DNA from: Chryseobacterium sp. CY350
GTDB lineage: Bacteria; Bacteroidota; Bacteroidia; Flavobacteriales; Weeksellaceae
Assembly (NCBI RefSeq): GCF_027945075.1
Contig: NZ_CP116034.1
Span: forward strand, 372,001-436,000
Direction: 5' to 3'
DNA length: 64,000 nt
Below the pieces are notes generated by a model, which had not been told where the DNA came from, ran no database searches, and saw only the letters and a list, made by a program, of their open reading frames with translations. This document shows, one piece after another, positions 17,807-25,997 of this stretch. The translations under genes were made by a program, and so were the position numbers. Position 1 is the stretch's first letter, and each line of letters begins with the position of its first letter.

Positions 17807-20800
17807 ATGTTAAATTATACACTTTCTGATAATGAGTTAGAGCGATTGAAAAAATTAGAATATTTTGATCTTCTGAACTTAGGAAAAGATCCTCAATTCG
17901 ATATTTTTGCAGAAACGGCATGTCTAATAGCCGATTGTCCAGTTTCTTTAATTTCGATTATGGAAAGCGAGATGCAGACTGTTCAAAGTTGTGTAGGTTT
18001 GGAAATCGACTCTGTAGCGAGGGAGAATACAATTTGTCAATATTCAATCTCCACTGGAGAAATTATCATTATCAATGATACTCTTTTGGATGAAAGAACC
18101 CGTTTAAATCCATTAGTTTTACAAGGAGGAATACGATTTTATGTAGGAATACCATTTTTTGATGACGAACGTTTTGCGCTAGGAACAATCTGTGTAATTG
18201 ATTATAAACCCAGAGCAATCACAGACAGTCAGATTACTGCACTTAAAAAGCTTTCAGATGTTATTTCTAAACTTTTAACAGCAAGGAGAAAAACAATTTA
18301 TGCAGAATATTTTCAGCAGATCTTCAATATATCTAATAATCTGATCTGCGTTCTGGATGACAAATTGAAGTTTAAGAATTTCAATCCGGTAGTCGAGAAA
18401 ATATTCCTATTAAAAAAAGCAGAGGTGATAGGGCGTAGCTTTACCGAGATTTTCGGTGAACCGAACAAAGATCTTTCAACGATGAAAGATTTGATGAAGG
18501 GGGCCCAGGAGGCATCTTTTACTACGTATAAAAATAGTGATGACGGAAGTTCTGTTATTGTAGAATGGGTTTTTAAACTCAATCAAGAACTTTCTGAAAT
18601 TTTCTGTTTCGGAACCAACATCACCAAGGAGAGTGAAGAAAAACGTCAGTTAGAAAGCTCGGAGCGACGTTTCAGGAGTTTCTTTGAAAATGCTATTGGC
18701 TTAATGAGTATGCATGATATGGACGGTAACATTCTTGCGGTGAATGAAAAAGGGAGAGAAATGCTGCATTATTCTGTTGACGAGGTGGAAAATTTAAACC
18801 TTAAAGATCTTGTTCCGGAGCATAACTGGCCTTCTCTACAAGAGTATTTAAATCGTATCAAAAAAGAAAGGGAAGACTTTGGAACCATGATTTTAAAGGC
18901 GAAAAATGGAGTGGAGCAGGTGTGGATGTATCACAATCTTGTTGAGTTAGACGAGGAAGGAAAGCCTTACATTATTAGTACGGCCTTGAACGTCACTGAA
19001 AGAATGACTTTAGAAAAAGATCTCGTTCATACAAAAAAAATTCTTGAACAAACAAGCTCTGTAGCTCAAGTAGGTGGTTGGGAAGTGAATTTGAAAAAGA
19101 ATACCCTCTTCTGGTCTCAAAGTACTAAAGAAATTCATAAGATTGGCAACGACTATCAGCCTGATTTGGAAACTGCTATTGGTTTTTATACAGACGATAG
19201 CAGAGAAAGAGTTGAATTTTTATTCAACAGAGCAGTAAATGAAGGGATTCCGTATGATGATGAATTCCAGCTCGTTCGCAATGATGGTGTGACAATCTGG
19301 GTAAGGGTGAAAGCAATTCCGGAATTTGAAGATGGTGTGTGTATCAGAGTTTTTGGCATCATTCAGGATATTGATGTTTTCAAGAAAATGTTTCTTGATA
19401 TTGCTAAAAAAGAAGCAATGATGCAATCTTTTGTAACGTATGTTCCTGTTGCAGTTGCGATGTTCGATAAAGATCTCAACTATATTTCTGTAAGCAGCAA
19501 ATGGAAAGATGAATTCAAAATGAATGAGAATGATATCATTGGAAAGAATCTTTTTGCGGTATCACCAAACATTCCTGTGGAACGAAAAGAAATTTATCAT
19601 GCTGCTTTGCAAGGTAAAACATATATCAATGAAGATTTTGCAATTCATCTTAGTGGTACAGAAGAGATTCAGCATTTGGATCTGAAAGTAGGACCATGGT
19701 ATCTTTCGGATAACGAAATCGGAGGAGTTATTGTCTCAGTTCAGAATATTACCACAGCTGTAAAGACCAACGAAGAACTTAAAAATGCAAAAAAAATGGC
19801 TGATATTGCAAGTAAAGCAAAATCAGAGTTTCTGGCTAATATGAGCCATGAGATCCGTACACCTCTGAATGGAGTGGTAGGCTTTTCAGATCTTCTTTTA
19901 AGAACCCCTCTTAATGATATTCAGACGCAATACCTTAATTATATCAATGAATCCGGAGAAAATCTTCTAAATATTATTAATGACATTCTTGATTTTTCTA
20001 AAATAGAATCCGGTAAAATGGAACTTTTGATTGATCAAAGTGATGTTTATGACATGGTGAGTCAGGTTATCAATGTCATTCTTTACCAGTCTCAGAAAAA
20101 AAATATTGAACTTCTTTTAAATATAGAACCAGGACTTCCAAAAACTATCTTACTTGATGAAGCTAGATTAAAACAAATCCTTATTAACCTTCTTGGTAAT
20201 GCCGTTAAATTTACTGAAAAAGGAGAAATTGAACTTAAGGTGGAAAAACTCAGTATGGATGATGAGAATATTGTTCTGAGATTTTCTGTAAGAGATACAG
20301 GTATAGGAATACCTTTGGAAAAGCAAAATCATATTTTTGATGCTTTTACTCAGGAAAACAGCTCTATAAGTAAACGTTATGGAGGAACGGGTCTTGGTCT
20401 TACAATATCAAACAATATTCTGGGATATATGGGAAGTCATCTTTCATTGGTCAGCACCCATGAAAAAGGCTCTGAGTTTTTCTTCGACATTGAAATCCCT
20501 TATGAAATATCAAAATCCAGTGAGTACGACGATCTTACAATAAAAAAAGTCCTTGTGGTGGATGATAATGAAGCAAACAGAATCATTCTTCAACACATGC
20601 TAACCTATAAAAATATAGAATCTACATTGGCTTCCAACGGAATGGAAGCTTTACAGATTTTGCTAAGGGGTGACCGTTTCGATGTGATACTGATGGATTA
20701 TCATATGCCGGTAATTTCCGGTTTGGAAACAATTACTAAGATCAGAGAGCTATTCAATGAAAAAAAAGAGACCTCACCACTGGTGATTCTTCATACTTCT

Positions 20801-21709
20801 TCAGAAGAACATGATGTTATTAATTCTTTCCGCAAGGAAGATGATTCTTATTTTCTGCTGAAGCCTATTAAGTCTGATGATCTTTACAGAACTCTTAAAC
20901 GTCTGTCGCAAAGTAAAGTGACGGAAGTGGCGGCTCCTGAACATTTGGAAAAACATTGTTTTCCTTTTATGGAAAAGCTGGAAGTTCTTTTAGTAGATGA
21001 TAATCCCGTAAATATGGTTCTTAATAATAGAATGATGAAATCACTGATGCCTGATGTGCATCTTACAGAAGTGGTAAATGGTTTGGAGGCAGTGGAAGAA
21101 TGTAAGAAAAAAGATTTCTCTGTAATCCTAATGGATGTACAAATGCCAGTGATGAACGGTATTGAAGCTACGAAACAGATTCGCCTTTTACCAGGATATG
21201 AAAATGTACCAATTATTGGAGTGACAGCTGGAAACGTATTGGGAGAAAAAGAAAAATGTCTGGAATCTGGAATGAATGATTTTTTACCAAAACCTTTGCG
21301 TCAGGCAAATCTTTCAGAAATGCTCAAAAAATATATTGCCATTGAACAAGATATGGGTGTTGAGGGCCAAGCAGTAATTGCAACGGAAAAATACATCAAT
21401 ATGGATATGTTTAGAGAGCAGATAGGTGATGATGATGATTTTAAAACAATATTTTTAAACCTTGTAATTAAAGAACTTATCCAAACAAAGGATGATATTG
21501 GTAATGCAGCAGCAGTAAAAGATGCAGTGTCTGCCAAAATAATTCTTCATAAACTTAAAGGCACTGCAGGAACTACCGGTCTTTTCAGACTTTCAGAATG
21601 TGCATTGAGATGGGAGAAAAAAGCTGATGAAAATATAGATTTTTCAGATATGGAGAAAGAAGTAAATGAAGAGATCACTATTGGATTAAATATAATAAAA
21701 AGTTTATAA
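17807..21709 (+). CDS. Hybrid sensor histidine kinase: GAF-PAS(4)-HisKA-HATPase-REC-REC-Hpt
   Basis: 1300 aa, no membrane segments, so a cytosolic sensor. A GAF domain spans ~20-165 and about four PAS domains ~165-660 (FRSFFENAIGLMSMHDMDGN is one PAS start). The H-box NMSHEIRTPLNG has phospho-acceptor His681. The HATPase shows ILINLLGNAVKFTEKG, DTGIGIP and GGTGLGLTIS. Receiver 1 reads VILMDYHMP with Asp964 and receiver 2 VILMDVQMP with Asp1110. A C-terminal Hpt domain has ILHKLKGTAG with His1248. This supports a full internal phosphorelay ending on a transferable Hpt. The pilin-like genes begin 423 bp downstream in the same direction, and the second hybrid kinase at 30264 lacks an Hpt. This may connect the two sensors, though that is inference. 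Confidence 0.9.
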   Translation: MLNYTLSDNELERLKKLEYFDLLNLGKDPQFDIFAETACLIADCPVSLISIMESEMQTVQSCVGLEIDSVARENTICQYSISTGEIIIINDTLLDERTRLNPLVLQGGIRFYVGIPFFDDERFALGTICVIDYKPRAITDSQITALKKLSDVISKLLTARRKTIYAEYFQQIFNISNNLICVLDDKLKFKNFNPVVEKIFLLKKAEVIGRSFTEIFGEPNKDLSTMKDLMKGAQEASFTTYKNSDDGSSVIVEWVFKLNQELSEIFCFGTNITKESEEKRQLESSERRFRSFFENAIGLMSMHDMDGNILAVNEKGREMLHYSVDEVENLNLKDLVPEHNWPSLQEYLNRIKKEREDFGTMILKAKNGVEQVWMYHNLVELDEEGKPYIISTALNVTERMTLEKDLVHTKKILEQTSSVAQVGGWEVNLKKNTLFWSQSTKEIHKIGNDYQPDLETAIGFYTDDSRERVEFLFNRAVNEGIPYDDEFQLVRNDGVTIWVRVKAIPEFEDGVCIRVFGIIQDIDVFKKMFLDIAKKEAMMQSFVTYVPVAVAMFDKDLNYISVSSKWKDEFKMNENDIIGKNLFAVSPNIPVERKEIYHAALQGKTYINEDFAIHLSGTEEIQHLDLKVGPWYLSDNEIGGVIVSVQNITTAVKTNEELKNAKKMADIASKAKSEFLANMSHEIRTPLNGVVGFSDLLLRTPLNDIQTQYLNYINESGENLLNIINDILDFSKIESGKMELLIDQSDVYDMVSQVINVILYQSQKKNIELLLNIEPGLPKTILLDEARLKQILINLLGNAVKFTEKGEIELKVEKLSMDDENIVLRFSVRDTGIGIPLEKQNHIFDAFTQENSSISKRYGGTGLGLTISNNILGYMGSHLSLVSTHEKGSEFFFDIEIPYEISKSSEYDDLTIKKVLVVDDNEANRIILQHMLTYKNIESTLASNGMEALQILLRGDRFDVILMDYHMPVISGLETITKIRELFNEKKETSPLVILHTSSEEHDVINSFRKEDDSYFLLKPIKSDDLYRTLKRLSQSKVTEVAAPEHLEKHCFPFMEKLEVLLVDDNPVNMVLNNRMMKSLMPDVHLTEVVNGLEAVEECKKKDFSVILMDVQMPVMNGIEATKQIRLLPGYENVPIIGVTAGNVLGEKEKCLESGMNDFLPKPLRQANLSEMLKKYIAIEQDMGVEGQAVIATEKYINMDMFREQIGDDDDFKTIFLNLVIKELIQTKDDIGNAAAVKDAVSAKIILHKLKGTAGTTGLFRLSECALRWEKKADENIDFSDMEKEVNEEITIGLNIIKSL

Positions 21710-22132
21710 ATAAAAATTGAAAGCTGTGTTCGTTAGGAACACCGGATATGTCGAACTAATTATGTATTAAGATAAATTATTAAAAGTATCCTAAGTTTTC
21801 TTGACCAGAATAGCAAAAGAAGCTTTTGAAACATTAAAAAAAAATATTGATCCGGTATTCACCATATCAGACCATTAATGTAAAGTTTTTTACTGTTAAG
21901 ATTTCATTGACGATCTAAGTCAAATGACAGTTTGAGCATGAACAATACCAGTCATAAGTATTTACCATGATTAAAAGCTGCGGACGTATATTGTTAATTG
22001 TTTAATTTAATTAAATTCAAATAAAATCTTTGGTTATGTGAGATAATGGTACTACATTTGATTTATCATATTTGTTAGTATAATTAATTTTAATAACATC
22101 TTTTATTGCAGTTACGTTAAATATTTCCGATT
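21710..22132. other. Intergenic region upstream of the pilus locus
   Basis: 423 bp without a gene. TATTTGTTAGTATAATTAATTTTAATAAC-like AT-rich sequence at ~22069-22100, preceded by TTTGATTT at 22057-22064, is the likeliest promoter for the 22133 gene. No sharp TAnnTTTG match and no GTAGTT/AACTAC palindrome of the type found at the later pilin copies was seen. Confidence 0.35.
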
Positions 22133-22675
22133 ATGAAAAAACAAATGGTTATGGTTGTATTTTCTTTAGGATTGATATCTTTAGGAAGCAGCCAGGTCTC
22201 AGCACAAAATTCTGACCATGTGGGTACATCAGTTAATATCGTTTTGGCAGATGTAATTTCAATTGACCAAGGAAGTGTTGCTTCAGGAGGCACTGTAGAT
22301 TTTAATTATGTTAATACAACAGATTATAATTCTTCAAAAAGTGTAACGGTGCCCAATAGTTTAATTATTAATTCCTCCAAAAATTTTGATGTAAAAATAA
22401 AATCTGACGGCGCAAATTTTATTAACGGCGCAAATCTTATTCCTGTAGATGTATTACAGGTTAAAGCAATATCCGGCGGAAGTTTAATGGGAACTATGAA
22501 TGAAGTTACTTTATCTACAAATGATCAGGTTCTGGTGAGTAATGCAAGTCTAGGTGCAAAACGAATTTTAAATATTGCTTATTCTATTTCGGCAGAAAAA
22601 GCGTCAAAAGTTCTTTTAGGAAAACCTAAAGGAACATATACGCAAATAGTAACTTATACTGCGACCGCATTGTAA
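22133..22675 (+). CDS. Pilin-like secreted subunit, divergent copy
   Basis: 180 aa. Signal peptide MKKQMVMVVFSLGLISLGSS...VSAQ, then an N-terminal alternating strand VGTSVNIVLADVISIDQGS that could serve as a donor strand. A beta-rich domain follows: GGTVDFNYVNTTDYNSSKSV, NFDVKIKSDGANFINGANLI, LNIAYSIS. It ends KGTYTQIVTYTATAL. It lines up over its full length with the three identical subunits downstream, including the end GTYTQxVTYTATAL, but differs at many positions. It is followed by a strong terminator, so it can be expressed apart from them. It may be a minor, anchor or adaptor subunit. Confidence 0.75.
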   Translation: MKKQMVMVVFSLGLISLGSSQVSAQNSDHVGTSVNIVLADVISIDQGSVASGGTVDFNYVNTTDYNSSKSVTVPNSLIINSSKNFDVKIKSDGANFINGANLIPVDVLQVKAISGGSLMGTMNEVTLSTNDQVLVSNASLGAKRILNIAYSISAEKASKVLLGKPKGTYTQIVTYTATAL

Positions 22676-22695
22676 TTAAAACAAATAATTATTAT

Positions 22696-22733
22696 AAAAG
22701 CCCTCAACATGTAAATGTTGAGGGCTTTTCGTT
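22696..22733 (+). terminator. Rho-independent terminator after the first pilin gene
   Basis: AAAAGCCCTCAACAT and ATGTTGAGGGCTTTT form a perfect 15-bp stem with loop GTAA. It separates the divergent subunit from the tandem copies. Confidence 0.85.
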
Positions 22734-22745
22734 GAAATAAGCCGT

Positions 22746-22761
22746 GTAGTTATTTAACTAC
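22746..22761. promoter_or_regulatory. Palindromic operator candidate, unit 1
   Basis: GTAGTTATTTAACTAC has perfect 6-bp arms, and a further AACTAC half-site lies at 22779-22784. It sits about 45 bp before the -7 element, a position suited to an activator or repressor site. Confidence 0.5.
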
Positions 22762-22805
22762 AACAACTTCCATTTTCAACTACAAAGAAATTTTTATTGC
22801 CGCTG

Positions 22806-22813
22806 TAAATTTG
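22806..22813 (+). promoter_or_regulatory. -7 element TAAATTTG of tandem pilin unit 1
   Basis: A perfect TAnnTTTG match 52 bp before the ATG at 22866. No good -33 TTTG is present at the usual spacing, which fits an activator-dependent promoter. Confidence 0.55.
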
Positions 22814-22865
22814 CAGTGTTCAAAAGAGAACAATTAAACAAAAATAAAAAATAAATAGAAATATC

Positions 22866-23411
22866 ATGAAAAGACAAATAGTAATGGCAGCCTTAACTTT
22901 CGGAGCAATCATATTAGGAACTAACGCTGTACATGCACAGAATACTACTGCAACAACAACCGTAAACATTACCCTGAACGATGTCATCTCTATCGATGCG
23001 GGAAGTACTGCAATCGGAAATACGGTAGACTTCAACTACGCTACTGCAGCAGATTATAACTCTGATCAGACGATTACTAAAGCAAACTCTTTAAAAGTGA
23101 CCTCAACGAAGAACTTTAACGTTAAAGTAAAAGCAGGAGGTGCAAATTTCATGAATGGAACCAACTTGATCCCTGTAAATGTTTTGACGATCAAAGCCGC
23201 TACAGCTGCCGGAACAATGGGCGGAACAAAAACCGCTGTCGTTTTATCTGCAACGGATCAGACTTTAGTGTCAAATGCTCCTCTGGGAAGCGCATTAACC
23301 TTGAACCTGGATTACACGATTCCTGCATCGAAATCATCATCTGCAGATATTTTAGGTAAACCAGCCGGAACGTATACTCAAACAGTAACTTATACTGCAA
23401 CAGCTTTATAA
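22866..23411 (+). CDS. Major pilin-like secreted subunit, tandem copy 1
   Basis: 181 aa. Signal peptide MKRQIVMAALTFGAIILGTN..VHAQ, mature N-terminus NTTATTTVNITLNDVISIDA with an alternating hydrophobic strand (VNITLNDVISI) as possible donor strand. The beta-rich body reads GNTVDFNYATAADYNSDQTI, NFNVKVKAGGANFMNGTNLI and LTLNLDYTIP. It ends GTYTQTVTYTATAL. There are no Cys residues. Chaperone, usher and tip genes follow in order, so the expected role is the repeated shaft subunit of a fibre. The protein is identical to those encoded at 23713 and 24560. The family has not been recognised beyond this locus. Confidence 0.8.
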   Translation: MKRQIVMAALTFGAIILGTNAVHAQNTTATTTVNITLNDVISIDAGSTAIGNTVDFNYATAADYNSDQTITKANSLKVTSTKNFNVKVKAGGANFMNGTNLIPVNVLTIKAATAAGTMGGTKTAVVLSATDQTLVSNAPLGSALTLNLDYTIPASKSSSADILGKPAGTYTQTVTYTATAL

Positions 23412-23532
23412 GTAAATTTTTTCATATTAATATTTTGTGATTTGGTGTTTCGAAGGCTTCCTACAAGAGGCCTTTGATTTTGTATGTATTCAATATTACA
23501 ATAGCTCTAAAATAGAAATAACAGTATTTGTA

Positions 23533-23573
23533 GAAAAGCCCTCAACACTTAGAAAGCGAAGGATTTTCTTTTT
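23533..23573 (+). terminator. Imperfect hairpin after tandem copy 1
   Basis: GAAAAGCCCTC and GAAGGATTTTC pair at 9 of 11 positions and run into CTTTTTG. It resembles a decayed form of the 22696 terminator and may only partly stop transcription. Confidence 0.4.
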
Positions 23574-23592
23574 GATCAAATCAATAAACCGT

Positions 23593-23608
23593 GTAGTTAT
23601 TTTACTAC
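23593..23608. promoter_or_regulatory. Operator candidate, unit 2
   Basis: GTAGTTATTTTACTAC, the unit-2 version of the 22746 palindrome with one mismatch in the inner arm. Confidence 0.45.
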
Positions 23609-23652
23609 AACAACTTCCATTTTCAACTACAAAGAAATTTTTATTGCCGCTG

Positions 23653-23660
23653 TAAATTTG
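23653..23660 (+). promoter_or_regulatory. -7 element TAAATTTG of tandem pilin unit 2
   Basis: Same element and spacing to the ATG as in unit 1, so each unit carries its own promoter. Confidence 0.55.
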
Positions 23661-23712
23661 CAGTGTTCAAAAGAGAACAATTAAACAAAAATAAAAATTA
23701 AATAGAAATATC

Positions 23713-24258
23713 ATGAAAAGACAAATAGTAATGGCAGCCTTAACTTTCGGAGCAATCATATTAGGAACTAACGCTGTACATGCACAGAATACTACTGCAA
23801 CAACAACCGTAAACATTACCCTGAACGATGTCATCTCTATCGATGCGGGAAGTACTGCAATCGGAAATACGGTAGACTTCAACTACGCTACTGCAGCAGA
23901 TTATAACTCTGATCAGACGATTACTAAAGCAAACTCTTTAAAAGTGACCTCAACGAAGAACTTTAACGTTAAAGTAAAAGCAGGAGGTGCAAATTTCATG
24001 AATGGAACCAACTTGATCCCTGTAAATGTTTTGACGATCAAAGCCGCTACAGCTGCCGGAACAATGGGCGGAACAAAAACCGCTGTCGTTTTATCTGCAA
24101 CGGATCAGACTTTAGTGTCAAATGCTCCTCTGGGAAGCGCATTAACCTTGAACCTGGATTACACGATTCCTGCATCGAAATCATCATCTGCAGATATTTT
24201 AGGTAAACCAGCCGGAACGTATACTCAAACAGTAACTTATACTGCAACAGCTTTATAA
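23713..24258 (+). CDS. Major pilin-like secreted subunit, tandem copy 2
   Basis: This gene encodes exactly the same 181-aa protein as copy 1, and the coding sequence looks identical at the nucleotide level too. The promoter region, operator-like palindrome and leader are also duplicated, differing by an A/T at about 23699 and one base in the palindrome loop. It is most easily explained by a very recent tandem duplication or ongoing gene conversion. The extra dose would raise shaft subunit output. In short-read data such a repeat is easily collapsed or expanded, so the copy number should be treated with care. Confidence 0.8.
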   Translation: MKRQIVMAALTFGAIILGTNAVHAQNTTATTTVNITLNDVISIDAGSTAIGNTVDFNYATAADYNSDQTITKANSLKVTSTKNFNVKVKAGGANFMNGTNLIPVNVLTIKAATAAGTMGGTKTAVVLSATDQTLVSNAPLGSALTLNLDYTIPASKSSSADILGKPAGTYTQTVTYTATAL

Positions 24259-24379
24259 GTAAATTTTTTCATATTAATATTTTGTGATTTGGTGTTTCGA
24301 AGGCTTCCTACAAGAGGCCTTTGATTTTGTATGTATTCAATATTACAATAGCTCTAAAATAGAAATAACAGTATTTGTA

Positions 24380-24420
24380 GAAAAGCCCTCAACACTTAGA
24401 AAGCGAAGGATTTTCTTTTT
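24380..24420 (+). terminator. Imperfect hairpin after tandem copy 2
   Basis: Same sequence as the hairpin at 23533-23573, displaced by 847 bp. Confidence 0.4.
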
Positions 24421-24439
24421 GATCAAATCAATAAACCGT

Positions 24440-24455
24440 GTAGTTATTTTACTAC
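24440..24455. promoter_or_regulatory. Operator candidate, unit 3
   Basis: GTAGTTATTTTACTAC, identical to the unit-2 element. Confidence 0.45.
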
Positions 24456-24499
24456 AACAACTTCCATTTTCAACTACAAAGAAATTTTTATTGCCGCTG

Positions 24500-24507
24500 T
24501 AAATTTG
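24500..24507 (+). promoter_or_regulatory. -7 element TAAATTTG of tandem pilin unit 3
   Basis: Same element and spacing as units 1 and 2. Because only a weak stop follows gene 3, this promoter may also drive the chaperone-usher-tip genes. Confidence 0.5.
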
Positions 24508-24559
24508 CAGTGTTCAAAAGAGAACAATTAAACAAAAATAAAAATTAAATAGAAATATC

Positions 24560-25105
24560 ATGAAAAGACAAATAGTAATGGCAGCCTTAACTTTCGGAGC
24601 AATCATATTAGGAACTAACGCTGTACATGCACAGAATACGACTGCAACAACAACCGTAAACATCACCCTGAACGATGTCATCTCTATTGATGCGGGAAGT
24701 ACTGCAATCGGAAATACGGTAGACTTCAACTACGCTACTGCAGCAGATTATAACTCTGATCAGACGATTACTAAAGCAAACTCTTTAAAAGTGACCTCAA
24801 CGAAGAACTTTAACGTCAAAGTAAAAGCAGGAGGTGCAAATTTCATGAATGGAACCAACTTGATCCCTGTAAATGTTTTGACGATCAAAGCCGCTACAGC
24901 TGCCGGAACGATGGGCGGAACAAAAACCGCTGTCGTTTTATCTGCAACGGATCAGACTTTAGTGTCAAATGCTCCTCTGGGAAGCGCATTAACCTTGAAC
25001 CTGGATTACACGATTCCTGCATCGAAATCATCTTCTGCAGATATTTTAGGTAAACCAGCTGGAACGTATACTCAAACAGTAACTTATACTGCTACCGCTT
25101 TATAA
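24560..25105 (+). CDS. Major pilin-like secreted subunit, tandem copy 3
   Basis: The 181-aa product is identical to copies 1 and 2, yet the gene differs at about nine third-codon positions (for example ACT to ACG, ATT to ATC, GTT to GTC, TCA to TCT, and GCA ACA to GCT ACC at the end). All these changes are synonymous, which points to strong selection on the protein. The sequence after the stop differs from the other units, marking the end of the tandem array. The chaperone gene begins 82 bp later with no clear terminator between them. Confidence 0.8.
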   Translation: MKRQIVMAALTFGAIILGTNAVHAQNTTATTTVNITLNDVISIDAGSTAIGNTVDFNYATAADYNSDQTITKANSLKVTSTKNFNVKVKAGGANFMNGTNLIPVNVLTIKAATAAGTMGGTKTAVVLSATDQTLVSNAPLGSALTLNLDYTIPASKSSSADILGKPAGTYTQTVTYTATAL

Positions 25106-25187
25106 TAAAATTTTTTAAGTTTATAAAGGTTCTTTAGTACCGTTTTCAGTAGTTTTGGGAATCTTTTATTTTTAAACAATTTACACC

Positions 25188-25988
25188 ATGCACAAGTTTA
25201 TTCACCTTTTCGTTTTCCTTATCTTCACAGCTGCTTCTCAATCTCTGGCACAAAGTATCTCGATGTCGCCTACACGTCTGTTTTTCACAGGTAATCCAGG
25301 AGAAAAAGTGACACAGACAGTAACGCTTCAGAACAGCTCAGACAAGGATTATGTTTTTAATCTTAATTATAAAGATTGGATTAGAGATGAAACCGGAAAT
25401 AAAGTTTATCTTGACGCAGGCAGTTCAAAAACTTCCAATGCCGCTTGGGTGTCCACCTTAGAAAACTCTGTAACAGTTCCTGCCAAAAGTACAAAAGAGA
25501 TTGTAGTAACCATGCAGATTCCGGCAGAGGCATCGAAGTCAGGTGTTACAAACTGTATGCTGTTTTTCACGCAACTTCCACAGCAGGCAGATCAGGCACG
25601 TATTCAAAACGGTATTGGTATTATTACCTTATTTGAGGTTGGGCTTCATATTTTTTATACACCATCTGGGAACCAGGTAAAAAGCCTGGATATTACAAAT
25701 ATTGCAGAAGTTTCTGGTGAAAATGCAGGAAGCAGAAAAGTCGCAGTAAGCATCCATAATGATGGAAACACGATCAATGATGCGACCGTTGAATTTGAAC
25801 TGACCAATACAGACAGTGGTAAGGAAATAAAATTAACTGCACTTTCAATCTCCATGCTTCCCAATACCGATCAGGTCGTTCAATTTTCTTTACCTGAAGG
25901 CATCTCAGGGAATTTCCTTGGCGTGGCTATTATCAAAATGGCAGGATCCAATGATTTACGGGTAGGCGAGAAAAACTTTAAATTTTAA
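25188..25988 (+). CDS. PapD-like periplasmic pilus chaperone
   Basis: 266 aa. Signal peptide MHKFIHLFVFLIFTAASQSL-AQ, then SISMSPTRLFFTGNPGEKVT and VTLQNSSDKDYVFNLNYKDW, the start of an Ig-like domain in the style of pilus chaperones (strand, Pro-x-Arg, then a domain carrying N-S bonds). A second Ig-like domain follows from ~residue 165 (RKVAVSIHNDGNTINDATVE, VQFSLPEGISGNFLGVAIIK). The two-domain length and its position between pilins and usher match chaperone-usher operons. The classical chaperone family signature is not clear, so it is probably a distant, alternative type. The usher gene begins 9 bp after it. Confidence 0.7.
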   Translation: MHKFIHLFVFLIFTAASQSLAQSISMSPTRLFFTGNPGEKVTQTVTLQNSSDKDYVFNLNYKDWIRDETGNKVYLDAGSSKTSNAAWVSTLENSVTVPAKSTKEIVVTMQIPAEASKSGVTNCMLFFTQLPQQADQARIQNGIGIITLFEVGLHIFYTPSGNQVKSLDITNIAEVSGENAGSRKVAVSIHNDGNTINDATVEFELTNTDSGKEIKLTALSISMLPNTDQVVQFSLPEGISGNFLGVAIIKMAGSNDLRVGEKNFKF

Positions 25989-25997
25989 AATTAAGTC

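Larger units (their letters stand above)
22743..25105 (+). repeat. Tandem array of three 847-bp units, each with promoter region and pilin gene
   Basis: The start codons at 22866, 23713 and 24560 are exactly 847 bp apart. Units begin at about 22743, 23590 and 24437 (CCGTGTAGTTATTT...). Units 1 and 2 look identical apart from one or two bases in the leader. Unit 3 differs from them by synonymous changes in the gene, and it loses similarity just after the stop codon. This indicates recent unequal duplication. Confidence 0.95.

Noticed and set aside
22820..23035. Minus-strand 71-codon hydrophobic frame repeated three times over the pilin starts
   Set aside because: It is the antisense of the signal peptide region of the pilins; its hydrophobicity is a mirror of the Ala/Thr-rich coding strand.
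23437..23655. Plus-strand 72-codon frame repeated at 24284-24502 between pilin copies
   Set aside because: It covers the terminator, operator and promoter of the next unit, and the repetition is only due to the tandem array. No signal or family match.
22743..25105. CRISPR or satellite array
   Set aside because: The repeat unit is a complete 847-bp gene unit with promoter; there are no short repeats with variable spacers.
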